Positions 53,428 through 63,751 of a DNA stretch of 64,000 nucleotides are shown here, one piece after another. The DNA is from Anniella stebbinsi (taxonomy: Eukaryota; Chordata; Lepidosauria; Squamata; Anniellidae). How positions within the stretch are numbered: position 1 is the first letter of the stretch; the number at the start of each line of letters is the position of its first letter. The stretch lies in assembly GCA_029215795.1 (NCBI GenBank), contig JARDYH010000002.1, positions 9,231,001 to 9,295,000 of the forward strand, given 5' to 3'. A program made the translations under genes and the position numbers. Below the pieces are notes generated by a model that saw only the letters and a program-made list of their open reading frames with translations, made no database searches and was not told the DNA's origin.

Positions 53428-53545
53428 GGCAGGATTTACACTACTGCTTTCAAATGGTTTATAACCGTAGTGACACACTCCAGATGCAGTTTTCAAAACA
53501 TTTTCAATGCGTCATATCCTGCTTGGTGTAGATCTGGCCCAGTTC
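53428..53545. mobile_element. PalB copy, deleted form
   Basis: CAGGATTTACACTACTGC at the left and ATATCCTGCTTGGTGTAGAT, CTGGCCC at the right; the left terminus is lost. Confidence 0.7.
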
Positions 53546-54224
53546 TACCAGATTACTCAGTAAGACTCCCGTTGCCTTTCAGGCCTTGACAAATGTTCCA
53601 TCTTGCTGCCCTCTGAAGCCAGCTATGTCCAGGGCAAATAATTCCAGAAAGAATAAAGGAAGAGGAAAAAATAAGTGGCTTACTTAGAATGCAGTGCACT
53701 TTGCCATGATTTAGAACACACTTTTTAATTCGTTTACATGGCTGGCTGGCCAGTTGGATAGAATTCAAGATTGTTTATAGACCCTATCTCAAATTTGAAT
53801 ATGTATTCCAAAGTTATGAAATTGCCTTTGTCCTCCAGACTTCAAGGCAGCTAAATATTATAATCCACATTCCCTCTCTTTCTTCCTCCTCCCATCTGCA
53901 AGAAGTCATCATTTCTGATTACATTTTCCAGTTCAATATCTCCCAAGATTTGCCTTTCTGCTGTGTATTCAACTGCTAAATTTCTTGTCCATTTTTTTAA
54001 AAAATTACCTCTGACCTAGAGTACAGGTAGACCTTTTTCACAACTAACAATGCAAAGACACCTGGAACTGTACAACTTTGCTATTAACCATGAACCCAAC
54101 AGTATAATGAGAACAGTCCCGGTCCAATAGGAACTTGCTGTGCCTTTCAGATTTGCCCCAGAGGCCCTGCTCCAGGTTCCCCCTATAATCAGAAGTGAGG
54201 CAGATGGTGACCAGAAACTAGGGA
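53546..54224. other. Unassigned DNA
   Basis: No feature recognised. Confidence 0.4.
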
Positions 54225-54670
54225 TGGTTAAGAAACCCATTCAGTTCATGTTTCAATGTGAACGTACCAAATTTGCTCTTCCTGAATCTGAACACAAGCA
54301 TTTTGACATTGAAATCCATAATTTTCTGAAAATCTGCAATGCAGCTAGAAAATGAAGATGAAGATTATGAAAAAGAAGGTGAGCAAATATGTATACATTT
54401 GAAACACTATGTGTGAACAATATGTATACTTGGGGAAATGTGCACAAAACCACTTTATTCAGTTGGAAAATTGCTTGGAAAAATGTGTACATTTGTGAAG
54501 GTGTATAGAAAAATGCATATATTTTGAAAAAAAAGTGCATGAAAAATACATACGAATTTTCATGCAGACTAAAAATAAATTGCCATCAAATGCAAAAATG
54601 TGGATGGAATGAACATAGCAGTGGAGAGAAAAACAAGTACGTCAGTAAAATCAAACATGACAGATTTGCC
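54225..54670 (+). repeat. Family Q, longest copy
   Basis: GAACGTACCAAATTTGC, CTGAATCTGAACACAAGCAT, then short-period units: GGGGAAATGTGCACAAAACC, GAAAAATGTGTACATTTG, GAAAAATGCATATATTTTG, AAAAAAGTGCATGAAAAAT. The order is as at 34.5 kb. Confidence 0.6.
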
Positions 54671-54674
54671 CATC

Positions 54675-55010
54675 GCTACTGAAGACGGGCTTTTCAGTGG
54701 TAGCACCTTCTGATGGTAGAATACCCTTCCCAGTTGACCAGTACCAATTTTGCTAGCTTTTTGGTGTCAGGTAAAAACAGATCCCATATTATCCCCCTAA
54801 CCCTTAAAGGGATGATTTATTTTGTTCTTGCTGCTGCTCTATTTTAATTCTGGGTGTTTTTTGTGTATTTGTGTGTGTGTGTGTTTTGTTTTTTGTTATT
54901 TTCAATTTTCAATTTTTTTAAATTTAATGTTAATTGTTGAATTTTAACGGTTTGTTAGCTGCTTGGAAAGTTATTGCTGAAAGTGGAAGATAAATATTTT
55001 GAATGAATGA
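54675..55010 (+). repeat. L2 LINE 3' end, strongly decayed
   Basis: GACGGGCTTTTCAGTGGTAG corresponds to RAFSVVA; GGTGTCAGGTAAAAACAG to the RQVKT codons; then T-rich 3' UTR, ending GGAAGATAAATATTTTGAAT with (GAAT)n. Confidence 0.65.
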
Positions 55011-55480
55011 GTAAGCATTCGTATATGAAAGAAGAGCAAAATGTGCTATAGAAAACGAATGTTATGCTGCATTATTTCAAGATATGATAAGTTATTCATC
55101 AGGTTGGAGAGAGTATATAGTTGAACTCCAATACGGACATCTGCAAGCCTTATGAAAATTATTTTAACTCCCTTTGAAATTTCTCTGCTGTTTTGCACAA
55201 GCAAGAATTCCTAAATTCACAGAAACATTGGTAGATGCTTTGGCCCAAATGATATGCCACATGTAAGACTGGCTGCAAAGTTTTCCAAGGAGACATTTCA
55301 GTAGAACTTGGGAGTGGGATGGGCAATAGGGATGTACATTTTGTTAAACCCATTCTGACTGTGTTTCATGGATGGTAAAGTCTTTTTCATTTCATCATCC
55401 ACTCACTGTCGGAATCAGATTTTCTTTGTACGAGGACAATTGGGCAAATCCACATTAACTACTGTGGGTTAGTTTGAATG
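55011..55480. other. Unassigned DNA
   Basis: No feature recognised. Confidence 0.4.
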
Positions 55481-55800
55481 TAGGCTGACCAGATAAAATC
55501 CAGGTCAGGGCTCATGTAACTTTAACAGTTGTAGAGAAAAGGGAATTTCAGCCAGTGTCATTTGTATGCAATTAGTTCCTGGTGATATTGCCTCTTCATC
55601 ACAACAGTTAAAGGTGCAGGCACTATACTAGAGTGACCATATACAAAAGAAGGCAGGGCCCCTGCAACTTTAACTGTTGTGATGAAGAGGGAATTTGACC
55701 AGGAACTAATTGCATACAAATGACACTGGCTGAAATTCCCTTTTCTCTACAACTGTTAAAGTTACATGAGCCTTGACCTGGATTTTATCTGGTCACCCTA
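55481..55800. mobile_element. PalA copy 15
   Basis: TAGGCTGACCAGATAAAATC to CTGGTCACCCTA. Flanks TTTGAATG and TTCTAATG match at six of eight bases. The two ends carry different end variants (GGCTGACC, GGTCACCC). Spacer CACTATACTAGAGTGACC. Confidence 0.93.
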
Positions 55801-56029
55801 TTCTAATGTTAATTAGTTAATGAGAAGTTGTGCAGATGTCCCCCAGCATGAAAAAAAGTCTTTCATCATTTTCACTACCATGTATACTTTTCCCCACATT
55901 GTAATAGTCCTTCCAATAATTGTCACCTGGTGGCTGCCATTTTTCCCCCCAGAAAGCCCCCTGCAAATGATGCCTATCAGAGGCAAACTTGAGAAACAGC
56001 CCTAAGAGTACCAGATCTATCTCCTCTCA
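55801..56029. other. Unassigned DNA
   Basis: No feature recognised. Confidence 0.4.
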
Positions 56030-56390
56030 GGCTGCCTCTACACAAGAGGTTTAAAGCTCTTTCAAGTCTCATTAAAATTTTTACCTCTACATGAGCGGAG
56101 CGCAAATCGGGAGTTGAGGTGCGTTATCTATCTGATTATGCGCATTATCGAATGCGAGTTAAATAGCGAGTTTATTTTGCTGCGGCCATTAAAGCGCATT
56201 TTGACTATGTTAACAAGCGATTCTCCGCATTAACTACTTCTAAAGCGCATTTCAAACAACCGGTAAAGCCACCAGTTGTGCGCTCAATTACCTCCTGTTT
56301 ACAGTCATTTAACCATAAAGCGCTTCCAAGAAGATGCGCATAATAGGAGAACCAGGCGTCAAACCGAATTCTTGTAGAGGGGGTCTAACA
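56030..56390. mobile_element. TIR element PalM with recurrent AAAGCGCATT motif
   Basis: Ends GGCTGCCTCTACACAAGAGG and ATTCTTGTAGAGGGGGTC form an imperfect TIR. The interior carries AAAGCGCATT twice (about 56190-56250), AAAGCGCTTCC, and ATGCGCATTATCG/GATGCGCATAAT. It is rich in CpG compared with its flanks, which suggests a recent insertion or constraint. Single copy. Confidence 0.6.
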
Positions 56391-56589
56391 TACAGATACT
56401 GAGAAAGTAAGTTTGCTTACTATAGGCATTACACTAACTAGTATGTTTTATATAAATGGTATGTTTTAAGAATTAATGTAAAATAATTATAAAAGGGAAT
56501 GGTAAAAAAAGAAAGAAAATAGTTTCAATTAATGCTGGGCCAAATCTCGCCCTCAGTTTTCAGGAACTTTCTCCCTGCGAAAGAGGCAT
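56391..56589. other. Unassigned AT-rich DNA
   Basis: No feature recognised. Confidence 0.4.
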
Positions 56590-56985
56590 TGTTTTTTCCC
56601 CCTCTTTCACAGGGAGGAGGGAAATTCGGAGAATTCTCTCCTTGGGGAGGGAGACACGGTTTCCACATACCTTTTTTAAGGTATGCTGAGGGGCCTTCTT
56701 CCTATATTTTTTTTAAAAAAAAAACACCTCTTCCCTGGGCAGTTGAAGGAGACTAGCAATTCTTAGTGAATGCCTGTTGGAGACCATGTGACCTTGCCCT
56801 CTGCAATAAGCATTCAGGAAGAACTCCTGGGCTTCTGAAAATGTCGGGGGTGTTTTAAACTAAAAATAAAAAAGAAGACGAGCCCTCAACAACTGGCTAC
56901 ATTTAAAAAGGTATGTAGAAACTCTGTCCCCCTCCCCAAGGAGAAAATTCTCAAAATTCTCACCTCTTCCAGCCTCTTTTGCTGA
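56590..56985. mobile_element. Long foldback PalR
   Basis: The left arm (56610-56680: GGAGGAGGGAAATTCGGAG, CTCTCCTTGGGGAGGGAGAC, TTTCCACATACC) is inverted at 56915-56980 (GTATGTAGAAACTC, CCCCCTCCCCAAGGAGA, TTCTCACCTCTTCC). The loop is about 230 bp. Probably an old transposon; single copy. Confidence 0.7.
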
Positions 56986-57539
56986 AAATGGAATGGTCAA
57001 AATTTTCTCCACAGCGCTAGTTTCAATTACTTCAGAGCGCAGTTTGTTTAAACTTCCAACACATTTGATTGTGACACAGGTGTTGATCATTCTTTCATTT
57101 CCACCATCCACCAGACAATGGGGATACAAAAAGAAAATTGACAGGGAAGAAGCAAAACAGCTTTGGGAGAGACAAGATACATCTCATTTATTAGAATCAT
57201 CCTAGGTTTCTCTAACTCAAACCGATATCATAACAAAAACCATTCTCAGCTGAAAGTAAGACCAATTGATTTCAGGGGTATTTGTGTCCAATAAAAGCCT
57301 GTGTAGATCTGAAGCGTTAGTTAAAATTATAATTTAAGATTCTGTTGAGCATAGAAAGGAAAAGAACAAAGACAAACATGCTGAACAAATGTATGTTCAT
57401 TGGGTAGAAATAAGGAAGAAAAACAATTATGGCAATAGCAGCATGACAGATTACTGGGTGCATTGCTAGAACATTGTGGGACATTTCAGAATGCTAAAAA
57501 CTTCACATTTTTTGTGAGAGGTTTTTGATGCAAGTAGTT
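56986..57539. other. Unassigned DNA
   Basis: Unique. 56990-57130 has CGCTAGTTTCAATTACTTC, GAGCGCAGTTTG. No gene. Confidence 0.4.
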
Positions 57540-58070
57540 TGCTTGTTTGTTTGTTTGTTTGTTTAAACATTTGTATCTTGCCCTATATCACTGAGATCTC
57601 AGGGTTGCATACAGATAAAATCAGAACAATGTAAACATAAATAATATACACAGCTAAAAATGTATTGGATTGTTAACAAATTAAAACCAGTAGAACATTT
57701 TTAAAAGCAATAAAAGCAATTAAAAACAATTAAACTATGTGTAACCATGGATAATTTAGCCCTCAATAGTTTTGATAAAGAGCCATGTTTTAACTTGATG
57801 CCGAAATGCAGCCAGCGTCGGCGCCAGTCGGGTCTCCACAACCAGGATGCCACCACAGAGGAGGCCCTCTCCCATATCCCACCATAATGTATGTCTTGCG
57901 TTGGTGGGACACAGAGGAGGGCTCCTCCAACTGATCTCAAATCTCAGTCATATATAGGGAGAGGCGCTCCCTCAAGTACCAAGGTCCCGAGCCATTTAGG
58001 GATCGAAAAGCCATTGCCAACACCTTGAATTCCATCCGGAAGCATATAGCAGTCAATGCAATTCTTTTAA
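57540..58070 (-). repeat. L2 LINE 3' end, decayed
   Basis: (GTTT)n, then a 3' UTR with TTAAAACCAGTAG and AATTAAAAACAATTAAAC; the coding remnant on the minus strand includes GALLCVPPTQDIHYGGIWER (57860-57925). CAAGGTCCCGAGCCATTTAG at 57980 is the usual L2 upstream part. Confidence 0.8.
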
Positions 58071-58365
58071 GTCCTGTGTGTCTATACTATCCAGCCAGAC
58101 ATTTCTGATGTAGGAAAACTAGTGATATTTATATTTATCAATATAAATAAAAGTTGAAAAGCAATGGGCAGTATTCAACCAGGCCAATGTGCTCCCACTG
58201 ATTGCAAAAGGCTGCTAATGCAAAAGGGTTTGAAATTTAACTCTGGAAACAAGTGAAAATGTTTGCTTCTAGATAGGGACAGGACAGGGGAGATCCGTTC
58301 TGCTGGCCTGTCCGATTCCAGAAATATACATTTCTGCTCATTTTGGGTTGCTTTAAGAATCATTA
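58071..58365. other. Unassigned DNA
   Basis: No feature recognised. Confidence 0.4.
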
Positions 58366-58495
58366 TAGATTCATAGAAACATAGAACAATAGAGTTGGAA
58401 GGGGCCTATAAGGCCATCGAGTCCAACCCCCTTAAATCCACCGTACAGCATCCCTGACAGAGGGCTGTCCAGCTGCCCCTTGAATTCCTATTCCA
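58366..58495 (-). repeat. CR1 3' terminus
   Basis: ATTCATAGAAACATAGAACA, AGAGTTGGAAGGGGCCTATA, GGCCATCGAGTCCAACCCCC, CATCCCTGACAGAGGGCTGT. Confidence 0.9.
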
Positions 58496-59339
58496 CTAGT
58501 AGTCAGCCCTGCTGTCCCATGCCCACAATAGGATACTGCCCAATGTTTAAAATGAAAAGAAAGTTGTGTTTAATTTGCAGTTTAAAGGCAGGGCTGGATT
58601 AATGAAGAACTATTTTCACAGCTCTCCATTTGTTGAAGATAATCATTTTTTTAAAAAAAATGTTGTGGTTGTTCTGCTAGTAGAATTATCGTGAACTGCT
58701 TCCCCCCCCCCCCACCCCCATCATGCAATACAATTCATATTACATACATCAATCAAGAAGACATCTCTTCCCGGAATCATTGGAAATAGGTGCGTATATT
58801 TTCATAATTACTTATATGTGTTTTATATGCTTCTTCTGCATAATCCAAAGTTATTAATGAACATTTTTTTCTTCTTTATACATCCTCACATTTTAAATAG
58901 CTGATTGAAAAACAAAACTGCTCTCTATCTACAAGAATTAATTAAAGATGTTCAATATTTTTTTAACAAATTATTTTCCCTCTTTCTCTTTCTTCTGCAG
59001 TTCTAATATAAGATGCTAATTTTCCAGAATGGTAAAATGGGGCCTTAAATACCTGAGTTGCTCACAGCCTGGGCACTAGCTTCTGACTCCATTTGCTCCC
59101 TGGTCCTAATGCCTTATTATGTCCCACTTTGGTTGACTTAAGTAGCTCATAAGTAAACCAAAGGACAGTGTTTTCTGCATCTCACACTTTACACACTTTT
59201 CCCAGACCAGTTCACTTTTCAGATTTGGCTTGTAAAACGTTATTGAAGCTAGACCACATGAAGAGAAGAAATAATGTGGTCTTGAAACAATGCAGAAAGG
59301 AAGATAATGTGACTGAAATTAGCTCTGTTTGAAGTTCAG
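58496..59339. other. AT-rich unique DNA with splice-acceptor-like site
   Basis: C-run at 58702-58717. TTTTCCCTCTTTCTCTTTCT followed by TCTGCAG at 58974-59000 is a textbook polypyrimidine tract and AG; no open exon or matching donor is clear after it. 58740-58960 is AT-rich with TTATTAATGAAC and AAGAATTAATTAAAG and may be conserved. Confidence 0.35.
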
Positions 59340-59660
59340 CCCCACATATGAGACAGGTAGGCAGCTGTCAGAGCAGAATTCCTTCGAGTGCCTTAATTAG
59401 TCTTTTTATGCTGTTTAACGTTATGAGAAATTACTTGCCTGAAGTTATAAATTTAGTTATTAAAGACTCATTATTCATTAGTAACATGACATATGGGACA
59501 AGAAAAATGAATAAGCGGTATTATGTACAGATCATGTTTTACCCCTAAGTTGCTTGCGGGGTGTACCAATAGGTAGCCACATACCTAAAGGTAACTTGAT
59601 GGTTAGGTGTAATTAATGAGAGATAAGTGATATCATTAGCAAAGAAAAAGAAGACGCCAC
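59340..59660. promoter_or_regulatory. Candidate conserved noncoding element
   Basis: Unique: GTGCCTTAATTAGTC, AAATTTAGTTATTAAAGACT, CATTATTCATTAGTAAC, GGTTAGGTGTAATTAATGAG, GTGATATCATTAGC. Very dense TAAT cores. Not aligned. Confidence 0.4.
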
Positions 59661-59791
59661 ACTCTAGCTGTACTTAGCATGTTGCCTCCCTACCTGTTTG
59701 CCTCCACTAACAGGTTGAGCTGCTGTGATGTCATAGAATGTTTAGAAACATTCTAAAGTTCTGGGTGAAAGTGTAAAAGTCTGGCAAACAA

Positions 59792-60377
59792 GAGCTCCGT
59801 CACACCAGCGATTTATCACATGCTCACCATGCCTGGTATGTGGTTTTGCAGTATGGTACTCACATGACATCGACCCTGTCCCGTACTCATGTAGCCTCTT
59901 CTCCACCCCCTTGTTGTGTTTTATTTTGGGGCAGGGAAAGTCTGGATTATTTTTCCCTCTCACTTTTTCATTTGTTGGGGGCAGCTGCTAATGGAGTCTT
60001 GCTGATGAAAGAGGAGGGAGGTTCTCCTCCTCCAGCACGTCGTCATACGAACTTTTGCTTAGTCAGTTGAATGGACTTTTTACTGCTCCAAACCCCCAAC
60101 TTATTGCCTGCAGAAACAGAGCCCAGATGAAACCTTAAATCAAGAAATCACTAGACAACAAAGTCAGAGCGAGAGGGAGGAAGACCCACGCCCATCAGAG
60201 TACCACAACCAATGAACTGGAGGAGGAAGGAGAAGGGGCGGAGTGGAGTGGAGTGGAAGAGCAAACAAGCGAAAACCCACGTGAAAGGGACCATGTGTGA
60301 CAGAGCCCTTGACGCACTTATGAAACAGAGGTAAAACACATGGAGTCAAACCGGGGGGGAAATAGGGGTGGTGGAGC
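59792..60377 (+). mobile_element. PalC copy 4 (divergent interior)
   Basis: GAGCTCCGTCACACCAGCG to GGGGTGGTGGAGCCCC. Shares the ends, GTCTGGATTATTTTTCCC and a short GGAGT array near 60240; its middle (about 59960-60180) differs from copies 1-3. Confidence 0.8.
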
Positions 60378-60811
60378 CCCACATCAACTTCTTTGTTGGA
60401 ATTGAAGGGTCAGGTGAGTTGGGAGAGAAAAGTTGCAGAGGGCTTAAGGGTGTGTTCAGGGAGTTGGTGGGGAGAGATTCCCCAAATGGGATGCCATCTA
60501 GAAGACCATCCCAAAGAAACTTCCTCCAACCAGCACCTCGGTCAGGGCATCTTCACCTGCCCTGCACCAGTCCTATTAGGGAGGATGTGAGTAGATGGAA
60601 GGAATCCATGCTGTTATCTCCAACCATTGATCAGAGATAAAAGTGGGGATTCCCCTGCATGCTACTCGCCCTAACAATTGGGAGCATAAGAGGCTCACTA
60701 AGCACAATCCTTGGCGTGCTTTGGGAGTTCCTCTCACCACTAGCTTTCAGGGAGAGGGATTATGGGGAGAGATCATCTCCACTGTGGGGTGCTAAAGGTC
60801 ATAATGACTTA
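60378..60811. other. Unassigned DNA
   Basis: Balanced composition, open frames of 62-90 codons without domain; possibly an old repeat interior. Confidence 0.4.
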
Positions 60812-60994
60812 GGCCAGATCTACACCAAGCAGGATATAGCGGTATGAAAGCGGTATGTAAAAGGCAGGAGCCACACTACTGCTTTACAGCGGTATTGAAG
60901 TGCACTGACCACTGTTGGGGCCCATTGACACATATCATATACTGCTTTCATACCACTTTCATACTGTTATATCATGCTTGGTGTAGACCTGGCC
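60812..60994. mobile_element. PalB copy 3 (short form, both ends)
   Basis: GGCCAGATCTACACCAAGC to GCTTGGTGTAGACCTGGCC: the cleanest PalB, about 183 bp. Interior AGCGGTATGAAAGCGGTATG mirrors GCTTTCATACCACTTTCATA. No coding capacity. Confidence 0.92.
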
Positions 60995-61219
60995 TTTTGA
61001 TTTGATACACTGAATCAATCAAAAGAATCTGTTGACTCAGTTTGAATTCTATGTATGGTCAGCTATTAAAAGTCATACGATTCCTTTGATTTGATCATTG
61101 ACCATTAATTGTTGCGATAAACCTTGTGCAGGATAAACAAATGTCTCCCATCCCATTCTTACATTGCCTTTCTGCTCATGCGACACACGCTGGCGCTGGT
61201 TGCTGCATAGCTTCCCAGC
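60995..61219. other. Unassigned DNA
   Basis: No feature recognised. Confidence 0.4.
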
Positions 61220-61390
61220 GGAGGCTGGTGGCATCGAAGGTATGTGATGGTGGTGAGTCCACTCTGGGTTTCAATCAGAAGCCTACAGGTGCTATCCAAG
61301 GCACTTCAGCACTTTTAGAGTTCGGGCTTGTCCTGACTGAAACCCAGAGCAGATTGACTGCCACATACCATCGGAGCCACCAGCCTCCAT
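61220..61390. mobile_element. PalF copy 2
   Basis: GGAGGCTGGTGGCATCGA to TCGGAGCCACCAGCCTCC, with CTCTGGGTTTCAATCAGAAG mirrored by CTGACTGAAACCCAGAG. About 170 bp. Confidence 0.85.
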
Positions 61391-62493
61391 GGTAGCTCCG
61401 TTTGGTGCAGTGAACAGTGAGCAGGAGCTAGGCCAAATTGGCTGCAAGGCATTGGAGGACTGGGTTGGGTTTGCCACACCGCCTCTGTTAGCCTGGTGCC
61501 TTCAAGCGCATTGGAAGATGCTGTCCATTCACCAGTGGTGAAGTAAGATTCAACTGCAACTATTGAACAGTCAATACAGGCAACGTCCATACCTGGAATA
61601 GAGGGGCCCCTCAGGGTGGAAGATGCCATGGTCCAGCCCTAGTTAATTCAGAACTCCCATCACCCAGAGGGGAATAGGATGAGGAGAATTTCAGAAGCAT
61701 TCCTATAGATTGCTTTATTCAAGAGAGGCTATGCATGTTGAGAGCTGCTTTCTCCACGTTCCATTACCATACACAATCTACTACACATGTGTGTGTTCCT
61801 TATAAACTTTTCACATAGAAGTCAGAGTTCCTAAAGCACATACAATTGACTTCAAAAGCTGAAGTCTGCAGAGCCTCTTGACAATCTCTGCGCGTGTGTG
61901 TGTGTTTTAAAAAAGAAACCACACTATTCTGCAGCTGTGGAAAATAAAATAAAATAAAGTAAATCTCTTGAAATATTTTCCCCTAGTCTGATTGAAAGCA
62001 GACTTTAAAATTCTCCAGGGGCCCTTGCTTTTATAAGCAAAGGTTTGTTTGGGGGGTGGGGTGGAATACGCCTTCCCATTTCTTACAGAATGAGCTCCTG
62101 ACTTCCCTGTACAACTTTGACAGACTACCATCTACACTTGACAAGACTTGTCATCATCAAAATTTTAATATAGGAAACCCCCCACGTCCACCCCTAGAGT
62201 TCCGTATTAGGCTGAAACACATCTCTGTGTTTAGACTAGATCCAGATTGATTCGACTGCCCAAGAAAAGGCCGGGTTTCACTTCCTGGCACCATTGGACA
62301 GGTTGCAAATCATAACCCGCCCTAATTACCAAGCCCTGGATTTTGAGGCATGCCAACGAGGGGGTCATTCACAGGAGAAAGGGGAGGGGGTGGAACTTGA
62401 GCAGTTGTGAGGTACTGAAATATGGGACAGATGGTGGAATTCATGCTATGGCATACCAACCGTTCGCTTGCTATTTTGTGGTGAAACTGAATA
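61391..62493. other. Unassigned DNA
   Basis: About 1.1 kb; (GT)n piece at 61893-61905. No repeat family or gene recognised. Confidence 0.4.
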
Positions 62494-62500
62494 TATATAT

Positions 62501-62533
<33 letters not shown>
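62494..62533. repeat. (AC)n microsatellite
   Basis: About 15 AC units preceded by (TA)n at 62490-62500. Confidence 0.9.
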
Positions 62534-62536
<3 letters not shown>

Positions 62537-63321
62537 ATTATTATTACTATTTATGTAGCTGTCAAATAGACCTTTAGATGGAGAGAACTGACATATTTGT
62601 AGTTGTCCATCTGCCATAGCAAAGGCTATTTTGTTCCCATTAACCTCATAAAAGGATGGAATAAAACAGTTATTTCTTCTATTATTATTTTTTGGCATGT
62701 GTAGAGCCTATTCTAGGAATCCGTCATCACTGGTTGCCTCTGAGGGTCCCCATCACTAATTCAGTGGTAAGGGAATGCATGCCGAAGAATCAGCAGCAAT
62801 GTCCATTCATCTGGCCGGCTGCCTACTTTGAGAAGTGTGGGGTGGCCTCACAATAGACTTCCAGTAAAACAAGACGCTGGCCTGGAATCTTCCACACATA
62901 TTGCCCTTAATCTAAGGAATTCACTACCTCAAAGTCTAGGAATAGCCACTGTTTCCGGTGAATTTAAATTCTGTCCACAGCTAAATTAGCAGTTATGACC
63001 CTGGGGGACAACCCACAGGCAGTGTCCAGCACCTTCATATCATCCGTGTGGCTTCCTTGAAGCATCTGGTTGGTCAATGTGGCAAAAGGGAATAATGGAT
63101 TGTGGGTGTGATCCAGGAGCAATCTTCTTAGAGCACAATCCTATACACGGTTAGACAGAAAAAAAGTTCTACAAAAAGTACAACAATTGGATTTTGTGAG
63201 TTTGGGGACTTATCCCCCCATCCAAACATGCATGGAATTTCACCTTTACATTCTTATCTTTTCATTCTTAGGATTGCTTCAAGGGCTTGACTTTTACAAG
63301 ATGATCTCTGGATCAACTGTT
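62534..63321. other. Unassigned DNA
   Basis: No feature recognised. Confidence 0.4.
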
Positions 63322-63508
63322 CATTTATTTATTTATTTGAAATATATATCACACTTCATTATCCAATCGCAGGTACAAAATTCATTAAAACAGCAGTCAA
63401 AATCAAATACAAATGTAAAAACAATAGCAACAGCAAAAATCTACCAAGCCGGCTATTAAAATCGGTAATTGTGTGGGTACACAGAAACGTTTTCATCGGG
63501 AGACTAAG
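63322..63508 (-). repeat. L2-like LINE 3' UTR
   Basis: ATTTATTTATTTATTTGAAA, then CATTATCCAATCGCAGGTAC and A-rich UTR, ending at GAAACGTTTTCATCGGGAG. Truncated. Confidence 0.6.
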
Positions 63509-63519
63509 AGCGTTTTCAG

Positions 63520-63741
63520 ATGGCGGCGGTGGGGAGGAATTATGTTTCCGTGCTGTTGCTTTGTCTCCTGCTTCTTCCCACCATAGGGATGAGCAGCTTC
63601 CTCTTTCTTCACACTGGGAAGACCGAGGAAGCAAGTAGCAACCATGTGGCCCATTCAGTGGGTGGTTTTGTAGTGCAGCATCTCCTGCACACAGCAGGAA
63701 ATGGCGCCAATTCTTGTCTGAGCCAAGAAGAAATAGATTAA
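63520..63741 (+). other. 73-codon open frame with signal-peptide-like start (doubtful)
   Basis: The frame begins MAAVGRNYVSVLLLCLLLLP, i.e. a short polar start, a run of leucines and a possible small-residue cleavage region (TIGMSS), which looks like a secretion signal. The remaining 45 residues (FLFLHTGKTEEASSNHVAHS and onward) resemble nothing known to me. It sits between an L2 tail and a CR1 fragment, the antisense strand is also open for 162 codons, and the region has imperfect symmetry, so a transposon interior is the likelier reading. Confidence 0.15.
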
Positions 63742-63751
63742 CTGGGTTGTA

